Position numbers and translations under genes: made by a program. DNA of 64,000 nt from Brevundimonas sp. Lineage in GTDB: Bacteria > Pseudomonadota > Alphaproteobacteria > Caulobacterales > Caulobacteraceae. Of the stretch, positions 50,188 through 58,951 are shown piece by piece. Positions within the stretch are counted from its first letter, which is position 1. Each line of letters opens with the position of its first letter. The notes beneath the pieces were generated by a model. That model ran no database searches. It saw only the letters and a list, made by a program, of their open reading frames with translations, and had not been told where the DNA came from. The stretch spans positions 1 through 64,000 of the forward strand of contig QFQU01000012.1 in NCBI GenBank assembly GCA_003248965.1, written 5' to 3'.

Positions 50188-51353
50188 GCCGACCGCGTCC
50201 GACGACTCTTCAGACTCAGAACCGCCAGCAGCCCCACGCCGGCCAGCCCCGCCATCGCCAGATAGCCGCCGCTCCCGAACGCATCGTACAGCGGCCCGCT
50301 AGCCAGGGTCGCCAGACCGATCAGCACCCCGGCCGACAGCATGGAGTTCAGGGTCTGCGCCGCCGTATGGCTGTCGCGCGGGGCCAACCGTTCGATCAGT
50401 TCGACGCCCGCCAGATAGCTGGCGGCGAAGCTCAGCGCGTGCAGGGCCTGCAACGGCCACAGCAGCCACAGCGACGGCGCGGCCGCCATCGCCGTCCAGC
50501 GCAGGACCGCAGCCCCCGCCGCCACGGTCAGCAGCGTCTCCGGCCCGATCCCGCGCCGCCGTCGCCACGGATCGACCGCCCACATGAAGCCGATCTCGAT
50601 CACCACGGCGAAGGCCCACAACAGTCCGGTCGTGGACGACTCGATCCCCTGCGCCCGCCACAGGATCGCGGAAAAGCCGTAGTAGAAGGCGCGGGCCGCC
50701 TGAACGGCGCCGATCGCCATCAAGGCCGTCATAAGAACCGGCTGTCTCAATAATCGCCCCAGTCCGCGAAACCGCTCCCATCCGGCCAGGGGCGCGCCAT
50801 CGTTGAACGGCTCGGGCGGCAGAACCCGCCAGGCCGCGACCGCCACCCCGACATAGGCCAGGGTCACGATCACGATCACCGCCTCTGCTCCGGTCAAACG
50901 CAACAGAAAGCCGACGACGATGTTGGTGATCAGAAAGGCCGCCGAGCCGAAACCGCGCGGCACGGCGAAGGTGAAGGCTTCGCGCCGCGCCAATCTGAGG
51001 GTCAAGACGTCGGTCAGGGGGATCAGGGCCGCCGCGCTCGTCGCGCCGATGAACCAGCATACGGCCCAGGCTGCGAATCCCTCGACCAATCCGGCCGCGC
51101 CATAGCCGAGGGCCGCCGCCACGGCCAGCAGGGCGATGGGCGTGCGGCGAAAGCGGAACCCGTCGGCCCAGACGGCGATGGCCGGGCCGGTGATCAGGCG
51201 CGCCAGCATGGGCGCGGCCAAAAGCACCCCGATCTCGGCCCCGCTCAGCCCCTGCGCCCGCATCCACAGGCCCGCATAGGGCAGGCTGACTCCCGTCCCC
51301 ATGAACATCAGGGCGTATTGCAGCGCCGCGCGTGTCCGAGATTCGATCCTCAT
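50184..51353 (-). CDS. MFS transporter (MFS_1-like / HcaT type)
   Basis: A 389-residue 12-helix carrier of the PF12832-like group (Y-A-L-M-F-M-G-T-G-V-S-L-P-Y near the start and a G-F-R-F-R-R-T-P loop near 65). Relatives are annotated as putative phenylpropionate or nucleoside-type carriers, so the substrate is not predictable. It converges on the preceding gene with overlapping stops. Confidence 0.88.
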   Translation of the reverse strand: MRIESRTRAALQYALMFMGTGVSLPYAGLWMRAQGLSGAEIGVLLAAPMLARLITGPAIAVWADGFRFRRTPIALLAVAAALGYGAAGLVEGFAAWAVCWFIGATSAAALIPLTDVLTLRLARREAFTFAVPRGFGSAAFLITNIVVGFLLRLTGAEAVIVIVTLAYVGVAVAAWRVLPPEPFNDGAPLAGWERFRGLGRLLRQPVLMTALMAIGAVQAARAFYYGFSAILWRAQGIESSTTGLLWAFAVVIEIGFMWAVDPWRRRRGIGPETLLTVAAGAAVLRWTAMAAAPSLWLLWPLQALHALSFAASYLAGVELIERLAPRDSHTAAQTLNSMLSAGVLIGLATLASGPLYDAFGSGGYLAMAGLAGVGLLAVLSLKSRRTRSA

Positions 51354-51428
51354 CCGCGCCGTCCTAGCAGACTTCGCCGCCCGCCAAGCCGCTTCCCTGC
51401 AAGGCGTTCAGGTCCTAGGGTCGGCTCC

Positions 51429-51785
51429 ATGACCGCAGACCGCAATCTGATCGTCTTCGCCGCCCTGAACGGCGCCCTCGCCGTGGCCCTGGGGGCCTTC
51501 GCCGCGCATGGCGCCGGCCCCCAGATCAAGACGCTGTTGCAGACCGGCTCGCACTATCAGCTGGGCCACGCCGTCTTCGCCCTGGCCTGCGCCCTGTGGA
51601 CGGGCGGCGGCGGCCTGGCGCGACTGGCGGGCTGGTTGGGGGCGGCCGGCGGCCTGGTCTTCAGCCTGGCGTTGGCCGCCATCGGTCTGCTCGGCCTGCC
51701 GGCCATGGGCGCGGTCGCTCCGATCGGCGGATTGCTGATGATCGTCGGTTGGCTTTGCCTGACCTTTGCGGCATTGCGTTCCTGA
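51429..51785 (+). CDS. DUF423 membrane protein
   Basis: A 118-residue protein with four hydrophobic helices (about 5-24, 42-60, 65-85 and 92-115). It shows the DUF423 marks G-A-L-A-V-A-L-G-A-F-A-A-H-G and H-Y-Q-L-G-H-A-V. The role of this inner-membrane family is unknown. The ATG at 51429 starts the conserved region. It is divergent from the MFS gene and lies 46 bases before pip. Confidence 0.92.
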   Translation: MTADRNLIVFAALNGALAVALGAFAAHGAGPQIKTLLQTGSHYQLGHAVFALACALWTGGGGLARLAGWLGAAGGLVFSLALAAIGLLGLPAMGAVAPIGGLLMIVGWLCLTFAALRS

Positions 51786-51831
51786 CGCCCTGTTCGGCCG
51801 CCTTCGGCCGCTGAGAAAGACTCTACGATCC

Positions 51832-52806
51832 ATGGCCTTCCCGACGTCTGCTGAACCGCGCCGCGAACTCTATCCCGAGATCGAACCCTATGCGTCGGGC
51901 TGGATGAAGACGGACGGCGTGCATGAGATTTATTACGAGGAAAGCGGCAATCCCGACGGCCGTCCCGTCGTCGTCCTTCACGGCGGCCCCGGCGGCGCGG
52001 TCAATCCGGGCATGCGGCGCTATTTCGACCCCGCCCGCTATCGCATCATCATGTTCGACCAGCGCGGCTGCGGCAAATCCCGCCCGAACGCCTCGCTGGA
52101 GGACAACACCACCTGGGACCTGATCCGCGACATCGAGCGGCTGCGCGAGTTGTGCGGCGTCGACAAATGGGTGGTGTTCGGCGGCTCCTGGGGTTCGACC
52201 CTGTCGATGGCCTACGCCATCACCCATCCCGCGCGATGCCTGGCCCTGGTGCTGCGCGGCATCTTCCTGCTGACGAAAAAGGAACTGCACTGGTTCTACC
52301 AGGACGGCGCCTCGATGATCTTCCCCGACGCCTGGGAACGGTTCGTCGCCCCCATCCCGGAGGCCGAGCGCGGCGACCTGATGGCGGCCTATTACAAGCG
52401 TCTGATCGGCGAGGACGTAGCCGAGCGCGAACGCTGCGCCGTCGCCTGGTCCAGCTGGGAAGGTGAAACCGTCAGCGTCGAGGGTCCGAACGCCCGCCCG
52501 GACAAGTTCGCGGAACCCGAGTTCGCCGTCGCCTTCGCCCGGATCGAGAACTGGTATTTCACCAACGACGGCTTCTTCGACTCCGACGACTGGATCCTGA
52601 AGAACGTGGATCGGATGCGCCATATCCCCTGCTGGATCGCCCAGGGCCGGTTCGACGTGGTCACGCCTATTTCAGGCGCCTGGGCCCTGCACCGCGCCTG
52701 GCCCGAGGCCCGGTTGGACATCGTCGGTGACGCCGGTCACGCCTCCTCCGAGCCCGGCATCGTGGACAGCCTGGTCCGCGCCACCGACTGGGCGGTCGTC
52801 GTCTGA
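51832..52806 (+). CDS. pip: prolyl aminopeptidase
   Basis: A 324-residue S33 peptidase that removes N-terminal proline. The oxyanion motif H-G-G-P-G-G is near 50-55, the nucleophile elbow G-G-S-W-G-S gives Ser119, Asp is in G-R-F-D-V-V, and His in G-D-A-G-H-A-S. Length matches the family. No signal peptide; cytoplasmic. Start at ATG 51832, since upstream in-frame residues are unrelated. Confidence 0.95.
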   Translation: MAFPTSAEPRRELYPEIEPYASGWMKTDGVHEIYYEESGNPDGRPVVVLHGGPGGAVNPGMRRYFDPARYRIIMFDQRGCGKSRPNASLEDNTTWDLIRDIERLRELCGVDKWVVFGGSWGSTLSMAYAITHPARCLALVLRGIFLLTKKELHWFYQDGASMIFPDAWERFVAPIPEAERGDLMAAYYKRLIGEDVAERERCAVAWSSWEGETVSVEGPNARPDKFAEPEFAVAFARIENWYFTNDGFFDSDDWILKNVDRMRHIPCWIAQGRFDVVTPISGAWALHRAWPEARLDIVGDAGHASSEPGIVDSLVRATDWAVVV

Positions 52807-52813
52807 AAAGCGA

Positions 52814-52846
52814 AAGGGCCGCCGCGCGTCACGCGCCGCAGCCCTT
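52814..52846. terminator. stem-loop between pip and doxX
   Basis: A 15-bp imperfect stem (13 of 15 paired; arms 52814-52828 and 52832-52846, loop TCA) in the convergent gap. On the minus strand it is followed by a T-rich run. Confidence 0.7.
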
Positions 52847-52854
52847 GATCCGCC

Positions 52855-53250
52855 TCAGCGGCGAACCGTCTGACGATCCAGGCTGAAGGCGCCAGGCCCG
52901 GCCGCGAAGATGTACAGGAAGACGAAGCAGAACAGGATGGCCGCATCCCCGCCGTTCACGGCCGGATACGGGCTTTTCGGCGCGTGGAACATCCAATAGG
53001 CCACCGCCATCTGGCCCGAGGCGATAAAGGCCGCCGGCCGCGTGAACAGGCCCAGGATCAGCAATCCGCCGGTCACGATCTCGATGACGCCGCCGATTCC
53101 GAACAGGGACGCCAGCGCCTGCTGCCCCGGTTCGGCGCCGGCTGGAAAGCCGAACACCTTCACCACCCCGTGGGCCAGAAACAACAGACCCGCCACGATT
53201 CGCAATGCCGCCAGCAACTGCGGCGACCACCGCCCCGCCTGATTGAACAT
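52855..53250 (-). CDS. DoxX-family membrane protein
   Basis: A 131-residue four-helix protein (L-R-I-V-A-G-L-L-F-L-A-H-G near residue 17, G-G-x-x-x-I-L-G-L-F-T-R-P near 60-72, M-A-V-A-Y-W-M near 81). DoxX family members are inner-membrane proteins, some linked to thiosulfate:quinone reduction or to oxidative stress. AGGAGGG lies upstream. It is followed by pirin on the same strand. Confidence 0.92.
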   Translation of the reverse strand: MFNQAGRWSPQLLAALRIVAGLLFLAHGVVKVFGFPAGAEPGQQALASLFGIGGVIEIVTGGLLILGLFTRPAAFIASGQMAVAYWMFHAPKSPYPAVNGGDAAILFCFVFLYIFAAGPGAFSLDRQTVRR

Positions 53251-53338
53251 TCGCTTCCCTCCTTGAGACTGGACCCCGCACGATACGGTTCGCCCGGTCG
53301 GCTCGATGTCCGACCGGGCAGCAGGATGATCCGAAAAC

Positions 53339-54037
53339 TCAGGCGGCGTCCACCAGCACGATCTCGGCGTCAGACAGGGCCTTGACCGTGACGACTTCCT
53401 CCTGGGCGATGGCGACGCCGTCGCGGGCGTTCAACCGAACCCCGTTGACCTCCACCTCGCCCTTGGCGGGCACCAGATAACCGCGACGGGCGACGCCCAG
53501 CGGATAGTCGGCGCTGTCGCCGGCGTTCAGGGTCGCAGCCACGATCCGCGCATCGGTGCGGATCGGCAGGGCGTCGTCGTCCCCGTCGAAGCCAGAGGCC
53601 AGGACCACGAACTGGCCCGAACGCTCGCCCTTGGGGAAGGGTTTGGAGCCCCAGCTGGGCGCTTCGCCGCGCTTGGTCGGTTCGATCCATATCTGGAAGA
53701 TCCGGGTCAGTTCCGGCTCTGCGTTGTATTCCGCGTGACGGATGCCGGTGCCCGCGCTCATCACCTGGACGTCGCCCGCGACCGTGCGGCCCTTGTTGCC
53801 CAGGCTGTCCTCGTGGGTGATGGCCCCGTCGCGCACATAGGTGATGATCTCCATGTCGGCGTGGGGATGGGGCGGAAAGCCGGTCCCCGGCGCGATCTCG
53901 TCGTCGTTCCAGACCCGCAGGTTGCCCCAGCTCATCCGCGCCGGGTCGTAGTAGTTTGCGAAAGAAAAGTGGTGTTTGGCGTTCAGCCAACCGTGGTTGG
54001 CGCCGCCCAGGGTGTCGAAAGGTCTGCGCTCGATCAT
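53339..54037 (-). CDS. pirin-family protein (bicupin)
   Basis: A 232-residue pirin. Residues H-P-H-A-D-M-E-I near 57-64 and H-A-E-Y-N near 101 supply the His/Glu iron site of the N-terminal cupin; P-K-G-E near 208 belongs to the C-terminal cupin. Bacterial pirins can have quercetin dioxygenase or regulatory roles. The start at ATG 54037 matches the family; longer frames do not. It is divergent from a LysR-type gene, with an inverted repeat between the two. Confidence 0.93.
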   Translation of the reverse strand: MIERRPFDTLGGANHGWLNAKHHFSFANYYDPARMSWGNLRVWNDDEIAPGTGFPPHPHADMEIITYVRDGAITHEDSLGNKGRTVAGDVQVMSAGTGIRHAEYNAEPELTRIFQIWIEPTKRGEAPSWGSKPFPKGERSGQFVVLASGFDGDDDALPIRTDARIVAATLNAGDSADYPLGVARRGYLVPAKGEVEVNGVRLNARDGVAIAQEEVVTVKALSDAEIVLVDAA

Positions 54038-54063
54038 TGTTCTATCCTCTCGCCGGGCCGTCC

Positions 54064-54085
54064 TGGCGTCATTGGCTTGACGCCA
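54064..54085. promoter_or_regulatory. probable LysR operator between pirin and LysR genes
   Basis: TGGCGTCA-N6-TGACGCCA, a perfect 8-bp inverted repeat in the 118-base divergent gap. LysR-type regulators usually bind such sites and control the divergent gene, here the pirin. The exact T-N11-A core is not clearly shown. Confidence 0.6.
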
Positions 54086-54155
54086 AGATAGAGATCGGCG
54101 ACCGAACAGAAATAGAAACAGTCGAAACTCATCGTTTCCTGTCGCGGAGCCGCCC

Positions 54156-55082
54156 ATGTCCCGCCTGCCCGATCTCGAAGCCCTGGCCATCTTCGCCAAG
54201 GTGGCCGAGACTCAATCCTTCTCGGGCGCCGCCGACCAGTTGGCCCTGTCCAAGGCCACCGTCTCCAAGGCCGTCGCCCGGCTGGAGCAGCAACTCAAGA
54301 CCACCCTGCTGCATCGCACCTCGCGTCGCTTCGCCCTGACCGACGCCGGCCGCAGCCTGGCCGCCCGCGCCGGCCTGATGCTGGCCGAGGCCGAGGGCGC
54401 CGTGTCCGAGGCGCTGGACATGTCCGTCACCCCGCGCGGTCTGGTGCGTCTGGCCGCGCCCATGTCCTTCGGCATGGCCTATGTCGCCCCTGCCCTGCCC
54501 CAGTTTCTGGCCACCCACCCCGATGTCTCCATCGACCTGCATCTGTCGGACGAGGTGATCGATCTGGTCGGCGGCGGCTTCGATTGCGCTCTGCGGATCG
54601 CCGCCTTGGAGGATTCGTCCCTGACCGCGCGCAGATTGCGTCCGGTCAACCGGATGCTGGTCGCCTCGCCCGCCTATCTGGCCCAGCGGGGCCGACCGAC
54701 CCATCCGGACGATCTGAACCGCCACGCCTGCCTGTGCTATGCCTATATGCCCACGCCCGACGTGTGGCGTTTCTCCAATGCGGCGGGCGAAGAGGTGGCG
54801 GTGCGCCCACGCGGCCCTTTGCGCGCCAACAACTCCGACGCTCTGACCGCCTCGCTCTGCGCCGGCCTTGGCCTGTTTCCGCAGCCGGACTTCATCGCCT
54901 GGAAGGACATCGCCGATGGCCGGTTGGAGACGGTCATGACCGACTGGCGCCTGCCGCCCATCGCCCTACATCTGGTCGCCCCCAGCAGCGGACCGCGCCC
55001 GGCGCGGGTCACGGCCCTGATGGATTATCTGGCCCGGACTTTCAGCGGTCCGCTGTGGCCCGGCGATACGGTGGGCCGTTAA
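54156..55082 (+). CDS. LysR-family transcriptional regulator
   Basis: A 308-residue regulator: winged helix-turn-helix at about 1-65 (L-E-A-L-A-I-F-A-K-V-A-E, A-L-S-K-A-T-V-S-K-A-V-A-R-L-E) and a periplasmic-binding-protein-like ligand domain after about 90. It probably controls the divergent pirin gene, a common arrangement in proteobacteria. Effector unknown. Confidence 0.93.
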   Translation: MSRLPDLEALAIFAKVAETQSFSGAADQLALSKATVSKAVARLEQQLKTTLLHRTSRRFALTDAGRSLAARAGLMLAEAEGAVSEALDMSVTPRGLVRLAAPMSFGMAYVAPALPQFLATHPDVSIDLHLSDEVIDLVGGGFDCALRIAALEDSSLTARRLRPVNRMLVASPAYLAQRGRPTHPDDLNRHACLCYAYMPTPDVWRFSNAAGEEVAVRPRGPLRANNSDALTASLCAGLGLFPQPDFIAWKDIADGRLETVMTDWRLPPIALHLVAPSSGPRPARVTALMDYLARTFSGPLWPGDTVGR

Positions 55083-55086
55083 GGCC

Positions 55087-55386
55087 TCAGCCGCACTTGA
55101 CCTCGCGGATCACGCCCGTCGCCTCGTCATAGACGAAGTTCACCCGGTTCTCGCGATAGTCCATGGTCGCCGCGCAGGTGGTGCACAGGACGCGGAAGGT
55201 CTGGCCAGCCGGCGCGCTGGGCAATGTGGAGCGATTGCGCCCGACATAGCTCTGATAGTCCTCGACCTTGCAGGCCTTATAGGCGGTCTCGCCACCGGGC
55301 GTCTCGGTCGACTGCGTCGGGGCGCAGGCCGACAGCGTCAGGGCCCCGGCGCAGGCCAGCAGGCTCGACATCAGGATCGTCTTCAT
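55087..55386 (-). CDS. small lipoprotein, peptidase-inhibitor I78-like
   Basis: A 99-residue protein with a lipobox (T-L-S-A-C near 17-21). The mature part resembles the I78 inhibitor family (Y-V-G-R, then R-V-L-C-T-T-C, then M-D-Y-R-E-N-R-V-N-F-V-Y-D, ending V-K-C-G). A C-T-T-C pair plus two other Cys could form disulfides. Start at ATG 55386. It follows a similar gene directly upstream. Confidence 0.8.
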   Translation of the reverse strand: MKTILMSSLLACAGALTLSACAPTQSTETPGGETAYKACKVEDYQSYVGRNRSTLPSAPAGQTFRVLCTTCAATMDYRENRVNFVYDEATGVIREVKCG

Positions 55387-55409
55387 GGTCGTCTCCCTTG
55401 CGTGGCGGA

Positions 55410-55766
55410 TCAGCCGCACCGAACCTGTTCGATGACGCCCGTCTGCTCGTTGTAGAAGATGTTCAGCCTATAGGCGGAAAAATCCTGCGTCACCGGGCAG
55501 GTGGTGCAGGTCACGCGCCGGTTCACCACATCCACCGGCACCGGAATCTCGGTCTTGGAGCGGCCCACCAGATATTGCATCTCGCCGGCCTTGCAGAAGT
55601 CCTGGGTCTGGCCGGTCGGCATCCGCGTGCCTACGGGCGGATTGACCTGGGCCTGTTCGATGGTGCGCGGGGCGGAGGCGTCGGACGCCGGCGTCGAACA
55701 GCCGGCCAGAAGCGCGAAAGCGATCAGGCCGCCTTTTCCCAGCGCCCTTCGTCCGTTTGCCGCCAA
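55410..55766 (-). CDS. second small lipoprotein, peptidase-inhibitor I78-like
   Basis: A paralogue of the neighbour: lipobox L-L-A-G-C, then Y-L-V-G-R, R-V-T-C-T-T-C, R-L-N-I-F-Y-N and V-R-C-G at the end. The start is unclear. TTG 55766 gives 118 residues with a short signal peptide and overlaps the end of holC by 43 bases; there is no good ATG. The frame stays open further upstream inside holC, but that part is not family sequence. Confidence 0.75.
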   Translation of the reverse strand: MAANGRRALGKGGLIAFALLAGCSTPASDASAPRTIEQAQVNPPVGTRMPTGQTQDFCKAGEMQYLVGRSKTEIPVPVDVVNRRVTCTTCPVTQDFSAYRLNIFYNEQTGVIEQVRCG

Positions 55767-56182
55767 TAGGACAGGGCGGCGGCTTGATCCTTCAGCGCCT
55801 TCCAGCGGCCCCGGGCGTGCTGCAGCGCCGTCTCGTCCCGTCCGTCGAAAATGATGAAGCATCGTTCGAACCCTTCCGTCGCGCCCAGTTCTGCGTCGTC
55901 CACTATGAACAGCGCCTGAGCGGCGTTCAGGTTCTCGCCCGTCTCGCTTAGCAGGACAGGTTGGCGCTCGGCGTGCGGCTGGTCTGCCCGGCCGTGCGGC
56001 AGGAAGCTTTCGTCCCGAAACGTCCACAGCGTCTCGTCGATCGCATCCAGCCGATGCGAATGCGCCGACTTGATCAGGGCGCGCCACCCCCGCTCGAGCG
56101 TCTTCTCGAGCAGGGTCGGCAACACCTGATCCAGCGTCGACCGCTCCAGATGATAGAACCAGATTTCGGGCTTGCCGCTCAT
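55724..56182 (-). CDS. holC: DNA polymerase III subunit chi
   Basis: A 152-residue chi subunit (E-I-W-F-Y-H-L near the start, L-L-x-K-x-L-E-R-G-W, D-E-T-L-W-T-F, F-L-P-H-G, Q-P-V-L-L-S, R-C-F-I-I-F-D-G). It links the clamp loader to single-stranded-DNA-binding protein. The pepA-holC order is conserved widely among Proteobacteria; here holC follows pepA by 19 bases. Confidence 0.95.
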   Translation of the reverse strand: MSGKPEIWFYHLERSTLDQVLPTLLEKTLERGWRALIKSAHSHRLDAIDETLWTFRDESFLPHGRADQPHAERQPVLLSETGENLNAAQALFIVDDAELGATEGFERCFIIFDGRDETALQHARGRWKALKDQAAALSYWRQTDEGRWEKAA

Positions 56183-56201
56183 CCGGCCCTACCTCCAGCG
56201 A

Positions 56202-57677
56202 TCAACCTTCGTAGGAATCCGCCACCATCCGATCCAGGGTCCGGACGGCGAAGCCGACGCCGCCCTCGGGCACGGTGGGGCTGGGGCTCTTGTTCGTCCA
56301 GGCGGTCGGGGCGATGTCCAGGTGCGCCCACGGCACGCCGTTCGTGAAGCGCTGCAGGAACAGGGCGGCGGTGATCGAGCCGCCGGCGCGGCCGTTGCCG
56401 GTGTTCTTCACATCCGCGATCTTCGAATCGATATGCTGTTCGTAGATCTCGGGGATCGGCATGCGCCAGAAGTTCTCGCCCACCTTCTTCGCCGCCGCCA
56501 GGATCGGATCGGCCACTGCGTCGGAGTTCGAGAAGACGCCTGCGTAGTCCAGACCCAGGGCCACGATCATGGCGCCCGTCAGGGTGGCCAGGTCGATCAT
56601 GAACTTCGGCTTGAAACGTTCCTGCGTGTACCAAAGGGCGTCGGCCAGCACGAGGCGGCCCTCGGCGTCGGTGTTGATGACCTCGACCGTCTGGCCCGAC
56701 ATGGACACCACGACATCTCCCGGACGCTGGGCGTTGCCGTCAGGCATGTTCTCGACCAGGCCCAGCACGCCCACGGCGTTGACCTTGGCCTTCCGGCCGG
56801 CCAGGGCGATCATGGTTCCGGTCACGGCGGCGGCGCCGCCCATGTCCCACTTCATGTCTTCCATGCCGTCGGCCGGCTTGATGGAGATGCCGCCGGTGTC
56901 GAAGCAGACGCCCTTGCCGACGAAGGCGATGGGCTGGCCGCCCGCCTCGCCGCCCTTCCACTGGATCACGGCCAGCTGGCTTTCGCGACGGCTGCCCTGG
57001 CCAACGCCCAGCAGGGTGCGCATGCCCAGCTTCTCCATCTCGGCCTCGCCGAGGATTTCGACCTCCAGGCCCAGGCTTTCCAGCGCCTTGACGCGCCTGG
57101 CGAACTCGGCCGGATAAAGGACGTTGGCGGGCTCGGACACCAGGTCGCGGGCGAAGATCACCCCGTCCGCCACGGCCGACAGCGGCTCCAGCGCGGCCTC
57201 GGCGGCGCGCAGGTCCGAGGTCACGACGCGGATCGTCGTCACCGACGGAATCTTGTCGGCCTTCTGTGTGGTCCGGTATTTGTCGAACCGATAGGCGGCC
57301 AGACGCGCGGCGAAGGCGACCCGCGCCGCCTGTTCCGCCGACAGGTGCGCGGCGTCGATGGTCAGGACCTCTGCGCCCGACAGCTTCACCGCCGCATAGG
57401 CGGCGCCGCCGAAGGCTTCGACCGCCAGGTCGTCCTGCTTGTCCTGCGCGCCCGCGCCGACCAGCAGCACGGTGTCGGCGTCGACGCCCTGCAGCGCGGC
57501 GACGCCTAGGGTCTGCCCCGCCTTGCCGGTGAAACGGCTCTTGGTCATGGCTCTGGTCAGGGCGCCGCCGGCCTTGGCGTCCAGCGCCTGGCCCGCAGCC
57601 GTCAGGACGCGGTCTTCATAAACGGCGACCGCGAGGATTTCAGCGGCGTCGACGGCGGCGACGAACTCGATCTTCAT
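56202..57677 (-). CDS. pepA: leucyl aminopeptidase
   Basis: A 491-residue M17 aminopeptidase that frees N-terminal residues in a di-metal reaction. The C-terminal catalytic domain shows G-K-G-V-C-F-D-T-G-G, K-x-D-M-G-G-A-A, and N-T-D-A-E-G-R-L with metal ligands. In E. coli PepA is also a DNA-binding accessory factor; this cannot be judged here. It is divergent from lptF and first in the pepA-holC unit. Confidence 0.96.
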   Translation of the reverse strand: MKIEFVAAVDAAEILAVAVYEDRVLTAAGQALDAKAGGALTRAMTKSRFTGKAGQTLGVAALQGVDADTVLLVGAGAQDKQDDLAVEAFGGAAYAAVKLSGAEVLTIDAAHLSAEQAARVAFAARLAAYRFDKYRTTQKADKIPSVTTIRVVTSDLRAAEAALEPLSAVADGVIFARDLVSEPANVLYPAEFARRVKALESLGLEVEILGEAEMEKLGMRTLLGVGQGSRRESQLAVIQWKGGEAGGQPIAFVGKGVCFDTGGISIKPADGMEDMKWDMGGAAAVTGTMIALAGRKAKVNAVGVLGLVENMPDGNAQRPGDVVVSMSGQTVEVINTDAEGRLVLADALWYTQERFKPKFMIDLATLTGAMIVALGLDYAGVFSNSDAVADPILAAAKKVGENFWRMPIPEIYEQHIDSKIADVKNTGNGRAGGSITAALFLQRFTNGVPWAHLDIAPTAWTNKSPSPTVPEGGVGFAVRTLDRMVADSYEG

Positions 57678-57820
57678 TCAACGAACTCCAGCCAGGCCCC
57701 ACCTGGCGTCTGCAACGGCGAAAAGACAATGGCGCGTCTGCGTTGTCGCGGACGCGCCCTGATGTGCTACTAGATGCGCCTCAATATCGCCGCCTGCAAC
57801 CGGGCGAAGTTCATCCGCCC

Positions 57821-58951
57821 ATGACCCTGATTCAACGCTATCTTTTTCGACAGATTTCACTGCCCGTGGTCGCAGCGTGCGCCGCATTGGCGGGAATCGG
57901 GATTCTGAGCCAGAGCCTGGACCAACTGGAGGTCATCGTCGAACGTGGCCAGAGCGTGTGGGTCATGGTCAAGCTGACGCTTCTGGCCCTGCCCCAGCTC
58001 TTGTCCGTGATCCTGCCCATCGGTCTTTTCGTGGGCGCCCTGATCGCCCTGACCCGCCTGCAGCGCGAACAGGAAATGACCGCCGCCTTCGCTGGCGGCA
58101 TGACGCGCTGGCAGGTGATCTCTCCGGCCGCGCGCTTGGCCGTGCTGGTCGCGCTCGTCACCCTGTTTGTCAATCTGTTCATGCTGCCCTGGGCCCAGCA
58201 CGAGGCGCGCCGCCAGGCCTTCGCCATCCGCACCGACCTGGCCGCCCTGCTGGTCGAGGAGGGCCAGTTCGTACAGGGCCCGGACGGCCTGACCGTCTAT
58301 GTCCAGCAGATCGAGCAGAACGGCCTGCTCAAGAACCTGTTCGTCTATCTGGACGACGGCAAGAAGGTCACGACCTGGAACGCGTCCGAGGCCCGGTTCG
58401 GCCGCGCCGGCGGCGTGCCCGTCCTGACCCTGACGGACGGTTCCTGGCAGCAATATTCCTCGAACGGGGTGCTGAACTATCTGTCGTTCGACAACTACAC
58501 CCTGGACCTGACGCCGTTCGCCGGCACCACCGAGGTGATCCGCTACAAGCCGTCGGACCTCTATCTGCGCCAGTTGCTGAACCCCTCTCCCAAGCTGCTG
58601 GAAACCGCTGGCTCTCGCGGCGAACTGCTGGCCGAGGCCCATTCGCGCCTGTCCTCGCCGCTGTACGCCCTGGTCGCCATGGCCCTGGCCCTGGCCGCCA
58701 TTCTGGGCGGCGCCTTCAGCCGGACCGGCTATTCGCTGCGAATCGCCAAGGCGGCCGGCCTGTTCCTGCTGGTCCGTGTCATCGGCTACGGCCTGGTGGC
58801 CGCCAGCGCCTGGAACGCCTGGATGAACATCCTCCAATATGTCGTGCCGATCCTGGCCATCGCCGTGGCGATGCGGGTGCTCTTCCGCGCCTTGAAGCCT
58901 CGGCGATCCAGACGGCGTCGCGCCGGCGCCCTGAAAGCGAGGACCGCATGA
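57821..58951 (+). CDS. lptF: LPS export permease LptF
   Basis: A 376-residue inner-membrane permease of the LptB2FG ABC exporter, which lifts lipopolysaccharide out of the inner membrane. It has three N-terminal and three C-terminal membrane helices around a periplasmic beta-jellyroll domain (about 130-265). Y-L-F-R-Q and R-L-Q-R-E-Q-E are typical. The start at ATG 57821 fits the family; the longer frame from 57743 does not. It overlaps lptG by ATGA. Confidence 0.94.
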   Translation: MTLIQRYLFRQISLPVVAACAALAGIGILSQSLDQLEVIVERGQSVWVMVKLTLLALPQLLSVILPIGLFVGALIALTRLQREQEMTAAFAGGMTRWQVISPAARLAVLVALVTLFVNLFMLPWAQHEARRQAFAIRTDLAALLVEEGQFVQGPDGLTVYVQQIEQNGLLKNLFVYLDDGKKVTTWNASEARFGRAGGVPVLTLTDGSWQQYSSNGVLNYLSFDNYTLDLTPFAGTTEVIRYKPSDLYLRQLLNPSPKLLETAGSRGELLAEAHSRLSSPLYALVAMALALAAILGGAFSRTGYSLRIAKAAGLFLLVRVIGYGLVAASAWNAWMNILQYVVPILAIAVAMRVLFRALKPRRSRRRRAGALKARTA

